Assembly: GCA_015654715.1 (NCBI GenBank) | Contig: JAATGK010000371.1 | Location: forward strand, 1 to 13,092 | Direction of reading: 5' to 3' | Source of the DNA: Alphaproteobacteria bacterium | Lineage (GTDB): Bacteria > Pseudomonadota > Alphaproteobacteria > Micropepsales > Micropepsaceae | Length of the DNA stretch: 13,092 bases | Position numbers and translations under genes: made by a program | Notes under the pieces: generated by a model | The model's database searches: none | Seen by the model: the letters and a program-made list of their open reading frames with translations, nothing else | What the model was told of the DNA's origin: nothing | Part shown: one piece after another, positions 6,948 through 13,092 of the stretch | How positions within the stretch are numbered: the stretch's first letter is position 1 | How the letters are laid out: every line of letters starts with the position of its first letter

Positions 6948-7400
6948 ATGTCGGAACACGGTAGAGACGCGCATATCGACGTTCATGGCGCCACCGGCGG
7001 CGGTGCGCTGCGCTACATTCCTTATTTCCTTCTGGTCTTCGTGCTCTATCTTTTAGGGGCCGCGATCAAGGATCCCCGGGCGGCGTTCATCGCGCTCGGC
7101 GCGTACAAGCTGTCGTGGGTCGAAATCCTTCTCATCCTCGCGGCAGTGCTTTCGCTGCTCGAACAGATGAAGGTCTCCCACCCCGGCATCGACAACACCT
7201 GGGAAGCTCTGACCATGGTCGGCATGGGCGTGCTGCAACTGGTGCTGTGGGTGCTTGGCGCCGCCAAGGTCGGCGTCTTCTCGGTCTTCAGCACGTCGGA
7301 ATTCCTGGAACTGACCTTCATCAGCCTGGCGGCGGCGATCGTCGCGGTGCTGATCAATGCCAGGACCCTGCGCCGCACCATCGGCGTCGGCGACAACTGA
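6948..7400 (+). CDS. Unidentified four-helix membrane protein
   Basis: A 150-residue protein I do not recognise. After a polar, His/Asp-containing N-terminus (about 1-20) there are four likely membrane segments: 22-41, 55-73, 88-106 and 119-137. A short Arg-containing tail follows (NARTLRRTIGVGDN, 137-150). The frame is open far upstream into the LAB_N gene, but the ATG at 6948 has GGGGAGAG 5 bp before it and begins where the hydrophobic pattern starts, so the upstream part is a shadow. It lies 134 bp after the LAB_N gene on the same strand and has a possible promoter of its own. A link to lipid A modification is suggested only by position. It has no catalytic motif that I can see. Confidence 0.75.
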   Translation: MSEHGRDAHIDVHGATGGGALRYIPYFLLVFVLYLLGAAIKDPRAAFIALGAYKLSWVEILLILAAVLSLLEQMKVSHPGIDNTWEALTMVGMGVLQLVLWVLGAAKVGVFSVFSTSEFLELTFISLAAAIVAVLINARTLRRTIGVGDN

Positions 7401-7434
7401 TCTCGGCAGACATTCCAGATCTGTCTTGTGGGTA

Positions 7435-7476
7435 AAACGGCGCGGCGGGCTAAGGCTCTGCCGCCCGTTTGCTTTT
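7435..7476 (+). terminator. Possible rho-independent terminator after the membrane-protein gene
   Basis: AAACG (7435-7439) pairs with CGTTT (7466-7470) and GGCGG with CCGCC inside it, with a one-sided bulge. GCTTTT follows. It sits 35 bp after the stop codon at 7400. The T-run is short and the stem imperfect, so the call is moderate. Confidence 0.4.
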
Positions 7477-7562
7477 GCGGGGCCGGCGCGCCCCGGGCCG
7501 TTTGCTTTAAGCAGCAAATACGATAAACCGCTCCCCCCGGCCGCCCAGCGCGGCCGTGGCGC

Positions 7563-7653
7563 GGACAGGTGGCCGAGTGGCTGAAGGCGCACGCCTGGAA
7601 AGTGTGTGAACGTCAAAAGCGTTCCGCGGGTTCGAATCCCGCCCTGTCCGCCA
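7563..7653 (+). tRNA. tRNA-Ser (anticodon GGA)
   Basis: A complete type II tRNA. The 7-bp acceptor stem GGACAGG (7563-7569) pairs with CCTGTCC (7643-7649), then G as discriminator and an encoded CCA (7651-7653). The D arm is the usual GGCCGAGTGGCTGAAGGC. The anticodon stem CACGC/GTGTG holds the loop CTGGAAA with anticodon GGA (7597-7599), reading UCC and UCU. A long variable arm, as expected for serine, is followed by the T arm GCGGG-TTCGAAT-CCCGC. It is not linked to the neighbouring protein genes. I searched the following 150 bp by eye for a repeat of the tRNA 3' end, as left by integrating elements, and saw none. The gaps on either side hold no other recognisable gene. Confidence 0.97.
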
Positions 7654-7809
7654 GCCTCACCCCCGTTTATCGCAACGCCTTACGCGCGTAGTATGGCTAC
7701 AAAAGCACCTCCCCGGGACCGCCCGCCGTGAAACGGGGCAAGGGCCAACGGTCGCCGCCACGGCCGAGAGGGCTTTCGGCTCGACGCGTGACGGCCACTG
7801 GTTGTCATG

Positions 7810-8394
7810 TTACAGCCGGAGGCCATCGAGAATGACACGAATGGCAAGGCCATGGCCGTTGCTGGACCCGCCGGCCAGATTGCATTCTCGGCTGGCGAAC
7901 AAGCCCGCAAGATAGAGCAACTCGCGCGGACCTATATCCTCGCGCAGCCCGTGCGCCCAAGCCTGCGCGCACAACACCTGGAGCTTGTCCAACAACCCGT
8001 CGCGCGCGATCTGCACCGGACGACACGGGGCGCCGAGCTGTTCCGATAAGCCGGCGTATCGTCTGTTCGTGCTCGCCAGTTTGTCGAAGAACACCTCGAA
8101 CGCCTGCCAACTATCCTGCTGCGCCGTTGCTGCGCGCGCGGCGTGGGTCGTCAGCTCCTCAAGGATGTCGAGCAGCACCGCTTCGAGCAGGGCTGTTCTT
8201 TCGGGAAAGCGGCGATACACCGTCCCGACGCCGACCTGCGCCAGCCGGGCGATGTCGTGATAGCTGGCATCGAAGCCCAAGGAAGAGAATGCGTCCTTGG
8301 CCGCCTGCAACACCCGCTCGCGATTACGCTCGGCGTCAGCTCTCAGACGGTTCGGTGCCTCGCTGCCAGCGACTGCGGAAGAGTCTGTGCCCAT
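7810..8394 (-). CDS. TetR/AcrR-family transcriptional repressor
   Basis: A 194-residue TetR-family regulator. The N-terminal DNA-binding domain covers about 19-66: ERNRERVLQAAKDAF opens helix 1 and the helix-turn-helix is ASYHDIARLAQVGVGTVYRRF (43-63), very close to the family pattern. The C-terminal ligand and dimer domain is unassigned, as is usual. The ATG at 8394 is the first sensible start. It is transcribed away from the oxidoreductase gene, with 95 bp between the two starts. A perfect palindrome in that gap is its likely operator, so it should repress the oxidoreductase and probably itself until a small ligand releases it. The ligand is probably the substrate of the oxidoreductase or something chemically near, but this is inference. 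Confidence 0.9.
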   Translation of the reverse strand: MGTDSSAVAGSEAPNRLRADAERNRERVLQAAKDAFSSLGFDASYHDIARLAQVGVGTVYRRFPERTALLEAVLLDILEELTTHAARAATAQQDSWQAFEVFFDKLASTNRRYAGLSEQLGAPCRPVQIARDGLLDKLQVLCAQAWAHGLREDIGPRELLYLAGLFASRECNLAGGSSNGHGLAIRVILDGLRL

Positions 8395-8423
8395 GCCCTG
8401 ATTCTATCACGCCTTCCACGATA

Positions 8424-8440
8424 TGGACAGTTTCAGTCCG
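8424..8440. promoter_or_regulatory. Second, weaker operator for the TetR-family repressor
   Basis: TGGACAGTTTCAGTCCG matches the core of the perfect palindrome at 8454-8470 in the outer GGACA and GTCCG parts, but not in the middle. Centre to centre the two lie 30 bp apart, about three turns of DNA, so dimers bound at both would face the same side. It is nearer the repressor gene and may serve autoregulation. Seen by comparing the two sites; binding is inferred. Confidence 0.5.
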
Positions 8441-8448
8441 TTTATGTA

Positions 8449-8475
8449 CTAATCGGACAAATATTGTCCGATTAG
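8449..8475. promoter_or_regulatory. Perfect palindrome, probable main TetR-family operator
   Basis: Two exact 12-base arms, CTAATCGGACAA (8449-8460) and TTGTCCGATTAG (8464-8475), flank the three bases ATA. The site lies between the divergent repressor and oxidoreductase starts, ending 14 bp before the oxidoreductase ATG and touching its ribosome site. A bound repressor would cover the promoter or the start of the transcript. The size and symmetry fit a TetR-family dimer site. A classical -10/-35 pair is not obvious here. Confidence 0.8.
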
Positions 8476-8489
8476 CAAAGGAGCTTCAA

Positions 8490-9581
8490 ATGGCATCGCA
8501 ACTCCGCGTGGGCTTGGTCGGCGTCAATGCCGGTCGAAGCTGGGCGAAGGATTCCCACATCCCGGCGCTTCAATCGCTGCCGGAATTTAAGATTGCCGCC
8601 GTGGCCACCCGGAAAATGGCCACGGCAACCGCGGCGGCGGAGGCCTTTGGCGCCTCGGAAGCCTACGACGATTTCCATGCGCTGGTCCGCAGCGACCGGG
8701 TGGATGTCGTCTCGGTGAGTGTTCGCGTGCCCTCCCATCGGGAGGTTGTCATTGCGGCACTTGAGGCAGGCAAGCACGTTATGTGCGAATGGCCGCTAGG
8801 GCGAAATGTTGACGAAGCCGACCAGATGGCGGCAATGGCGCGTGACGCCGGCGTACATGTCTGCATCGGATTGCAAGGCCGGATGAGTCCAGCCGCCAGG
8901 CGTGCGGCCCAATTGGTTCGAGACGGGCGCATCGGCCGGCCGCTAACGGCCTCGGTCTATTCGCCCAACGGTGGCTATGGCCCGCGTATTCCTTCCGACT
9001 ACGCCTATCTTATGGACCCGGCCAATGGCGCCAATCTCACGACGATCCTCGGCGGGCATACGATGGATTTGGCCATCTCCCTCCTCGGCGGTTTTCGCTC
9101 GGTTGCCGCCCAGACGACGATCATGTTTGAAGACGTAGAGTTGACCGATCCGCCCGGAAGCGTTCGCCGCGAAACGCCCGATCATCTTTTCATTCAGGCG
9201 CGATGCGACAGCGGTTGTTCGCTCGGCATCGAAGTGGCGGGCAATCGGCCGACGGACTTGGCCTTCTCGCTCAAGATCGTCGGGACCGCGGGCGAGCTGA
9301 CACTGACCGGCGGCCATTCGCATGGGTATCAGTCGAGTGATCTGAAGCTGGAGGGCACAATTTCCTTCGATCCGCCGGAGCCGCACGCGACCTCGGGGCT
9401 GGAAGGCTCGCCGATCAACGTTGCCGAACTCTACCGGGCCTTTGGTCGGGATATTCTGAACGGGACCCGCAGCGTTCGCGATTTCGACCACGCCGCGCAA
9501 CTAACCCGCCTCGTGCGCGCCGTTCGTCGGGCTGGAGAGACGGGTGAGCGTCAGGTAAATGACGGCTGGCCCGCCGAATAG
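8490..9581 (+). CDS. Gfo/Idh/MocA-family oxidoreductase, EWP (Gal80-like) variant
   Basis: A 363-residue NAD(P)-dependent oxidoreductase-type protein. The N-terminal Rossmann part begins LRVGLVGVNAG (5-15) and runs to about 125; the rest is the alpha/beta domain that holds the substrate and makes the dimer. Family members usually have EKP after the second half of the Rossmann fold, with the lysine taking part in cofactor or substrate binding. Here it is CEWPLG (99-104), the form found in Gal80p-like proteins. GGHTMDLA (188-195) matches the region of the usual catalytic histidine and acid. Oxidation or reduction of a sugar or similar polyol is the family's common task; the missing lysine makes the exact reaction uncertain. 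AAAGGAG (8477-8483) 6 bp before the ATG is a strong ribosome site and fixes the start; the frame open further upstream crosses the operators and is not coding. Controlled by the divergent TetR-family gene. Confidence 0.87.
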   Translation: MASQLRVGLVGVNAGRSWAKDSHIPALQSLPEFKIAAVATRKMATATAAAEAFGASEAYDDFHALVRSDRVDVVSVSVRVPSHREVVIAALEAGKHVMCEWPLGRNVDEADQMAAMARDAGVHVCIGLQGRMSPAARRAAQLVRDGRIGRPLTASVYSPNGGYGPRIPSDYAYLMDPANGANLTTILGGHTMDLAISLLGGFRSVAAQTTIMFEDVELTDPPGSVRRETPDHLFIQARCDSGCSLGIEVAGNRPTDLAFSLKIVGTAGELTLTGGHSHGYQSSDLKLEGTISFDPPEPHATSGLEGSPINVAELYRAFGRDILNGTRSVRDFDHAAQLTRLVRAVRRAGETGERQVNDGWPAE

Positions 9582-9765
9582 TCCTTGCAATCATCACGGT
9601 CGCCGCGCCAAAGGCGGCAATTAAGCCCACAAACGCCGCGCCGGACGCTTCCATCCGCAGAAATCACGCCTTATATTTATTCCAATTAAAACAGATACTC
9701 TCCGGGCCGTTCGGCGGCTAGGCGGGGCAAATTGGTTTGGTGCGATGGCGCCAGGTGGTTCTTGG

Positions 9766-10968
9766 ATGGATATGAATTACAGCCCGCCTTGGGCGGAGCA
9801 GGAGGTCGGTCCTGACAGCCTTTTCGGGGCCCTGATCAAAACCGCCGTCGACGGCATCATGGTGATCGACGAGGCCGGGTTGGTGCAGATCTACAATCCG
9901 GCCTGCGTGCGGCTGTTCCAATACGGCGAAGACGAGGTGCTCGGGCAGAACATCAAAATGCTGATGCCCTCGCCTTATCGCGAAAACCACGACCACTATC
10001 TGCAGAACTATCGCGAGACCGGCGAGGCCCGCATTCTCGGCATCGGGCGCGAGGTTGCCGGCCAGCGCAAGGACGGCACCAGCTTTCCGATGTATTTGTC
10101 GGTAGGCGCCGGCCAGCTCAACGGCAAGCGCGTGTTTGTCGGCATCGTGCACGATTTGTCGGCGCTTTATCGCGAGCGCGAGGGCTATGAAGCGCGGCTG
10201 CTGACGTTGCGCGAAGAGTTGGTGCATGTCGCCCGCGTCAGCGAACTCAGCCAAGTCTCGGCCGGCATCGCGCACGAACTCAACCAGCCGCTCACCGCGA
10301 TGCTGAACTACGCCAACGCCGCCAAACGGCTGGCCGGTTCGGGCGCCCCCGACGCGATCGCAAAGGTGCAAGACGTGGCCGCCAAGATCGCCGCGCAGGC
10401 CGAACGTGCCGGCCAGATCGTGCGGCGCATGCGCGATTTTCTCGAAAAGGGCTCCGGTAGCCAAGCCGTCGAAGACATCACGGCGATCGCCGAAGACGCG
10501 ATGGCGCTCGGCCTGATCGGCGCCAAAGCGAGTGCGGTGAACATCCGCTTCCGGCCCGAAGCGGGGCTGCCGCCGGTCATCGCCGACCGGGTGCAGATCC
10601 AACAGGTGCTGGTGAACCTCTTGCGCAATGCGGTGGAGGCGATGGCGGCCGCGCCGACGCGCGAACTGACTCTGACGTTGGCCAAGCGCGAGGGCAACGT
10701 CGAAGTGACGGTGGACGACACCGGCCCCGGCATTGCGCCGAGCGTGGCGGCGAACTTGTTCAAGCCCTTCGTCACCACCAAGGCGCATGGCATGGGCATC
10801 GGGCTCGCCATTTCCAAATCGATCGTCGAAACCCATGGCGGCACGATGACGGCCGGGGACAATCCCGGCGGCGGCGCCCGGTTCCGCTTTACGTTGCCGA
10901 TCGCTCAGTCGGTGGGGGCAGAGCGGTCGAGCACCCACGGCACGAGTTCGGCGAGCACCGCGCCGTAA
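9766..10968 (+). CDS. FixL-like PAS sensor histidine kinase, probably haem-binding
   Basis: A 400-residue cytoplasmic kinase: one PAS domain (about 17-135), a short linker with RLLTLREELVHVARV, then a HisKA domain with phospho-acceptor His170 in AHELNQP, and the ATPase domain with N box NLLRNAVEAM (284-293), G1 DDTGPGI (317-323) and G2 GMGIGLAI (342-349). The PAS keeps the FixL FG pattern: His75 in the ENHDHY segment matches the haem-ligand His200 of Bradyrhizobium FixL, and Arg95 in GIGREV matches the O2-contacting Arg220 with the same spacing of 20; the Arg206 place is Asn. An oxygen or redox sensor is therefore likely. No membrane helix is visible. The start at 9766 has AGGTGG 7 bp before it; an ATG at 9745 is possible but has a poor ribosome site. 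No response regulator is next to it in the window. The last 21 codons overlap the end of the opposing lipoprotein gene. Confidence 0.9.
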   Translation: MDMNYSPPWAEQEVGPDSLFGALIKTAVDGIMVIDEAGLVQIYNPACVRLFQYGEDEVLGQNIKMLMPSPYRENHDHYLQNYRETGEARILGIGREVAGQRKDGTSFPMYLSVGAGQLNGKRVFVGIVHDLSALYREREGYEARLLTLREELVHVARVSELSQVSAGIAHELNQPLTAMLNYANAAKRLAGSGAPDAIAKVQDVAAKIAAQAERAGQIVRRMRDFLEKGSGSQAVEDITAIAEDAMALGLIGAKASAVNIRFRPEAGLPPVIADRVQIQQVLVNLLRNAVEAMAAAPTRELTLTLAKREGNVEVTVDDTGPGIAPSVAANLFKPFVTTKAHGMGIGLAISKSIVETHGGTMTAGDNPGGGARFRFTLPIAQSVGAERSSTHGTSSASTAP

Positions 10969-11630
10969 GCGGTCGTCAGCGCCGCGACAGCATCGGCAAC
11001 CGAATTGGCCGCAGCGCGCACGTCTTTGCCGAAGACCGCCGTGCCGGAAATTTTCCGGGTACGGGCGTTCACCACCCGCACGCCGAGACGCACCGTGGCG
11101 AGCGGCGCGCCCTCGCCGGCATCGTAACGGGCCGCGAATTCACGCAGATCGATGGTGAGGACGTAATCGGTCCGCGCCCCGTCGCTTTCGGGCATTACTG
11201 CGGCGATGCGGCTCGAGCTTTCAAACGCCTCCACCAGCACCGCTTGCGCCAATACCGGCAAACGATCCGCCCACGCCGCATTGGCGTAGTAATCGAGCCC
11301 CGATGGCGGCCGCAATATCGCGATGCGATCGGCATCCAGACCCGCGGTCGCCTCGGGCATTGCGATCGACAGCGCCCAGTCGACCTTCGGCCCCGGCACC
11401 GGAGCGAGCGGCGGCGGCGTCAGCACATAGAGTTTGGGCGCGGCCAGCGGCCCCACCAAATCGGAACAACCGGCGAGGATCAACCCCGAAGCGCCCGCGA
11501 ACACGGCACGACGCGATAGCCCTTTTTTTACCGCGTTTTCGGACGGAAAACCGCCCGGCGTGCCTTGCACGCCTACGCTTAACAAGCGCGCAACGCGCGC
11601 GGGCACTTTTCCTGAAAACGCTCTAGTCAT
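10905..11630 (-). CDS. ABC-type transport auxiliary lipoprotein (Mla/Pqi type)
   Basis: A 241-residue lipoprotein of the ABC transport auxiliary type (PqiC-like). A twin-arginine-looking SRRAVFAGASG is followed by the lipobox LAGC with Cys55, then a Pro-rich linker (about 63-82) and a soluble domain. Such proteins sit in the periplasm, often at the outer membrane, and serve MCE lipid transporters. The ATG at 11630 overlaps the TGA of the MCE gene as ATGA, as in a coupled operon. Between residues 4 and 33 the reading frame passes through an 89-bp palindromic repeat, giving an unusually long n-region before the signal core; without it the protein would begin like a normal lipoprotein. No good alternative start lies after the repeat, so I keep the ATG. 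The 3' end overlaps the opposing kinase gene by 64 bp. Confidence 0.78.
   Translation of the reverse strand: MTRAFSGKVPARVARLLSVGVQGTPGGFPSENAVKKGLSRRAVFAGASGLILAGCSDLVGPLAAPKLYVLTPPPLAPVPGPKVDWALSIAMPEATAGLDADRIAILRPPSGLDYYANAAWADRLPVLAQAVLVEAFESSSRIAAVMPESDGARTDYVLTIDLREFAARYDAGEGAPLATVRLGVRVVNARTRKISGTAVFGKDVRAAANSVADAVAALTTAYGAVLAELVPWVLDRSAPTD
11533..11621. repeat. Cloverleaf-like palindromic element inside the lipoprotein gene
   Basis: On the plus strand GCGTTTTC (11533-11540) and GAAAACGC (11614-11621) form a perfect 8-bp outer stem; GGAAAA/TTTTCC nearby extends it imperfectly. GCCC (11553-11556) pairs with GGGC (11601-11604). Inside are two hairpins: GGCGTGC-CTT-GCACGCC (11557-11573, perfect 7 bp) and GCGCG-CAA-CGCGC (11586-11598). 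Together these draw a three-way junction. The composition and GCGTTTTC ends resemble dispersed alphaproteobacterial repeats. It lies wholly within codons 4-33 of the lipoprotein gene, keeping the frame. Confidence 0.75.
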
Positions 11631-12475
11631 GGCGGTGTGTACCCCTTGCGCCGGTCGCCGAAGATCAGCTTGGTCGGCTGCCGGTCGAGTTGCTGGGTGA
11701 GGCGGTTCAAACTGGTAACGGTGCGCCGCGTATCGGCGATCAGGCCGGCAAGCTGCGCCAGGCCGTCGCCACGCACGAAACCGTCGGTATCGTCGGCGAG
11801 TTTGCCGATCTTCTTCATGCTGTCGTTGGCGGAGGCGACGGTGCCGGGCAGTTGTTTGGAGGCTTCCGACAGATTGGTCAGCGTCGTCCCGATCTCGTCG
11901 CTGTGTCCCGCCAACGCGGCAGTGGTCTTGTCGAGATTGGCGAGGGTGTTCCCCAAGTGCTTCTGGTTCTCGTCCGAAAGCAGCGAGGTCAGCCGGTCGG
12001 CGATGGTGTTGAGCTTGGCGAGCAGTTCCGGCGCCCCGACGGCCAATTGCTGCAAGGCCGAGGGCGCAGTCTTGATCACCGGATATTCCTGGCCCGGCCC
12101 GGCGGTGAGCAGCGGCGCATCTTTGGTGCCGCCGGAAATTTCGACATAGGAACCGCCGGTGAGGCCTTGCGGCTCGATCGACGACACCGAGTCGGTGCGG
12201 ATGCCGAGGCCGGGTTGGATCTGCAGCGTGACGATCACGACCTGCGGATCGTTGGGATCGAATTCGAGGGTATCGACGCGGCCGACGTCGATGCCGTTGT
12301 AGCGCACGGCCGTGCCTTTGCCGAGGCCGGTCACCGCTCCGTGAAAATTGGTGCGGTAGTATGAGTATTCGTGGCTGTACTGGGCACCGGCCAGCCATAA
12401 CACCGTGATCACCAGCGCCAGGATGCATGTCAGCACGAAGGCGCCTACTGCAACATAATTGGCTTTCGTTTCCAT
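11627..12475 (-). CDS. MCE/MlaD-family lipid transport protein
   Basis: A 282-residue MCE protein. A membrane anchor (about 8-30) leads into the MCE domain (about 38-118): FHGAVTGLGKGTAVRYNGIDVGRV (44-67) and SSIEPQGLTGGSYVEISGG (98-116) are the conserved parts. The long remainder is a periplasmic, largely helical segment rich in Leu, Asp and Thr, ending QPTKLIFGDRRKGYTPP, a tail common in this family. MCE proteins form hexameric rings that carry phospholipids or other lipids between membranes, driven by the ATPase encoded upstream. I chose the ATG at 12475 over the GTG at 12478 because AGGTG lies 5 bp before it. It follows the ATPase stop by 8 bp, and its TGA overlaps the start of the lipoprotein gene. 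The permease gene expected for the set is probably beyond the window. Confidence 0.92.
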   Translation of the reverse strand: METKANYVAVGAFVLTCILALVITVLWLAGAQYSHEYSYYRTNFHGAVTGLGKGTAVRYNGIDVGRVDTLEFDPNDPQVVIVTLQIQPGLGIRTDSVSSIEPQGLTGGSYVEISGGTKDAPLLTAGPGQEYPVIKTAPSALQQLAVGAPELLAKLNTIADRLTSLLSDENQKHLGNTLANLDKTTAALAGHSDEIGTTLTNLSEASKQLPGTVASANDSMKKIGKLADDTDGFVRGDGLAQLAGLIADTRRTVTSLNRLTQQLDRQPTKLIFGDRRKGYTPP

Positions 12476-12483
12476 CACATCAC

Positions 12484-13092
12484 CTATTGCCGCATTGCCG
12501 CGCGGCCGCGCGGGCCGGAGAAGTATTCCTGAATCCAGGGATCGGGGTCACGCCGAACCTCGTCGATCGTGCCGACCTTCAGCTTTTTGTTCACCAGCAC
12601 CGCGGCGCGGTCGCAAATCGCGTTCAAGGTGTCGAGATCATGCGTCACCATGAACACCGTAAGGCCGAGGCTCTTCTGCAACGATGCGATCAACTGATCG
12701 AAAGCGGCGGCGGCGATGGGGTCGAGACCGGAGGTCGGCTCATCGAGGAAAACGACCTCGGGATCGAGCACCAGGGCGCGAGCCAGGCTGGCGCGCTTGC
12801 GCATGCCGCCGCTGAGCTCGGAAGGGAATTTGCTCGCAGCGTCGTCGCCGAGGCCCACCATCGCGAGCTTGATCGCGGCGATCTCGTTCATCAGCGCCTG
12901 CGACACGTCGGTGAATTCGCGCAAAGGCACCTGGATGTTTTCCGCCACCGTCTGCGACGAGAACAGCGCGCCGTCCTGGAACAGAACGCCCCAGCGGCGC
13001 TGCAAGGCGCGCATGTCGTTCTCGTTCGTCGCCAGCAGGTCTTCGCCGAAGACGTTGATCGACCCCGCCGCGGGACGCATCAGCCCGACGAT
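12484..13092 (-). CDS. MlaF-like ABC transporter ATPase, 5' end outside the window
   Basis: The 3' part of an ABC ATPase: 202 residues are visible and the frame is open at the window edge. The Walker A loop lies beyond the edge; the fragment opens with IVGLMRPAAG, the stretch that normally follows it. Numbering from the edge, the Q loop is GVLFQDGALF with Gln39, the signature is LSGGMRKRASLARAL (93-107), Walker B is VVFLDEPTSGLDP with Glu118, and the switch histidine is His151 in VTHD. The LSGGM(R/K)KR signature and the LFQDGALF loop are typical of MlaF-type ATPases that power lipid transport with MCE proteins. An ATG at 13080 is inside the gene, not its start. It is followed after 8 bp by the MCE gene, so the order is ATPase, MCE protein, lipoprotein. 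All catalytic residues in view are intact. Confidence 0.93.
   Translation of the reverse strand: MVGLMRPAAGSINVFGEDLLATNENDMRALQRRWGVLFQDGALFSSQTVAENIQVPLREFTDVSQALMNEIAAIKLAMVGLGDDAASKFPSELSGGMRKRASLARALVLDPEVVFLDEPTSGLDPIAAAAFDQLIASLQKSLGLTVFMVTHDLDTLNAICDRAAVLVNKKLKVGTIDEVRRDPDPWIQEYFSGPRGRAAMRQ

Noticed and set aside
7654..7809. tRNA-Ser 3' end as an integration site for a mobile element
   Set aside because: No direct copy of the tRNA end, no integrase and no composition change were seen downstream; the following genes look like ordinary chromosome.
9602..9619. Small GC hairpin after the oxidoreductase gene as a terminator
   Set aside because: The stem is only about 5 bp (GCCGC/GCGGC) and is followed by AATT rather than a T-run.
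9582..9765. Promoter in the AT-rich stretch before the kinase gene
   Set aside because: TTATATTTATTCC near 9671 is suggestive, but no pair of elements with proper spacing could be defended; the rest of the gap holds no gene.

Overview
The window looks like chromosomal DNA of a GC-rich alphaproteobacterium, most likely of the Hyphomicrobiales (Rhizobiales) or a neighbouring order. The basis is codon use, the FixL-like PAS kinase, the LAB_N/ArnT-type lipid A genes, and three different structured intergenic repeats of the kind scattered through such genomes. This placement is inference; no rRNA or other phylogenetic marker is present. No phage, transposase, CRISPR array or replication origin was seen.

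Left part (1-3551, minus strand): a probable operon reading right to left. It begins with a lysine 2,3-aminomutase (kamA) that keeps the radical-SAM cysteines, the PLP lysine and both lysine-binding aspartates. A structured repeat follows, then two different D-Ala-D-Ala-ligase-like ATP-grasp proteins, then the first 74 bases of a fourth gene. The last three genes are joined by ATGA overlaps. The simplest reading is a small pathway that makes beta-lysine and couples it, or a product of it, through amide-forming ligases. The product is unknown, and this is the most interesting part of the window.

Middle part (3440-7476): an intergenic stretch with a large inverted repeat, then a minus-strand ArnT-like membrane glycosyltransferase. 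Diverging from it are a GT2 polyprenyl-phosphate glycosyltransferase, a LAB_N membrane protein and, after a gap, an unidentified small membrane protein. The first three form a logical set: a sugar is loaded onto a polyprenyl phosphate in the cytoplasm and transferred to lipid A/LPS or another envelope acceptor in the periplasm.

Next come a tRNA-Ser(GGA) gene (7563-7653) and a divergent pair: a TetR-family repressor and a Gfo/Idh/MocA-type oxidoreductase with EWP in place of the usual EKP. A perfect 12+12 palindrome and a second, weaker copy 30 bp away lie between them and are very probably the repressor's operators.

Right part (9582-13092): an orphan FixL-like PAS histidine kinase that keeps the haem-ligand histidine. 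Its 3' end overlaps by 64 bp the 3' end of a convergent Mla/Mce-type lipid transport operon (ATPase, MCE protein, auxiliary lipoprotein; the ATPase is cut by the window edge). The lipoprotein gene carries an 89-bp palindromic, cloverleaf-like element in frame between its start codon and its signal peptide.
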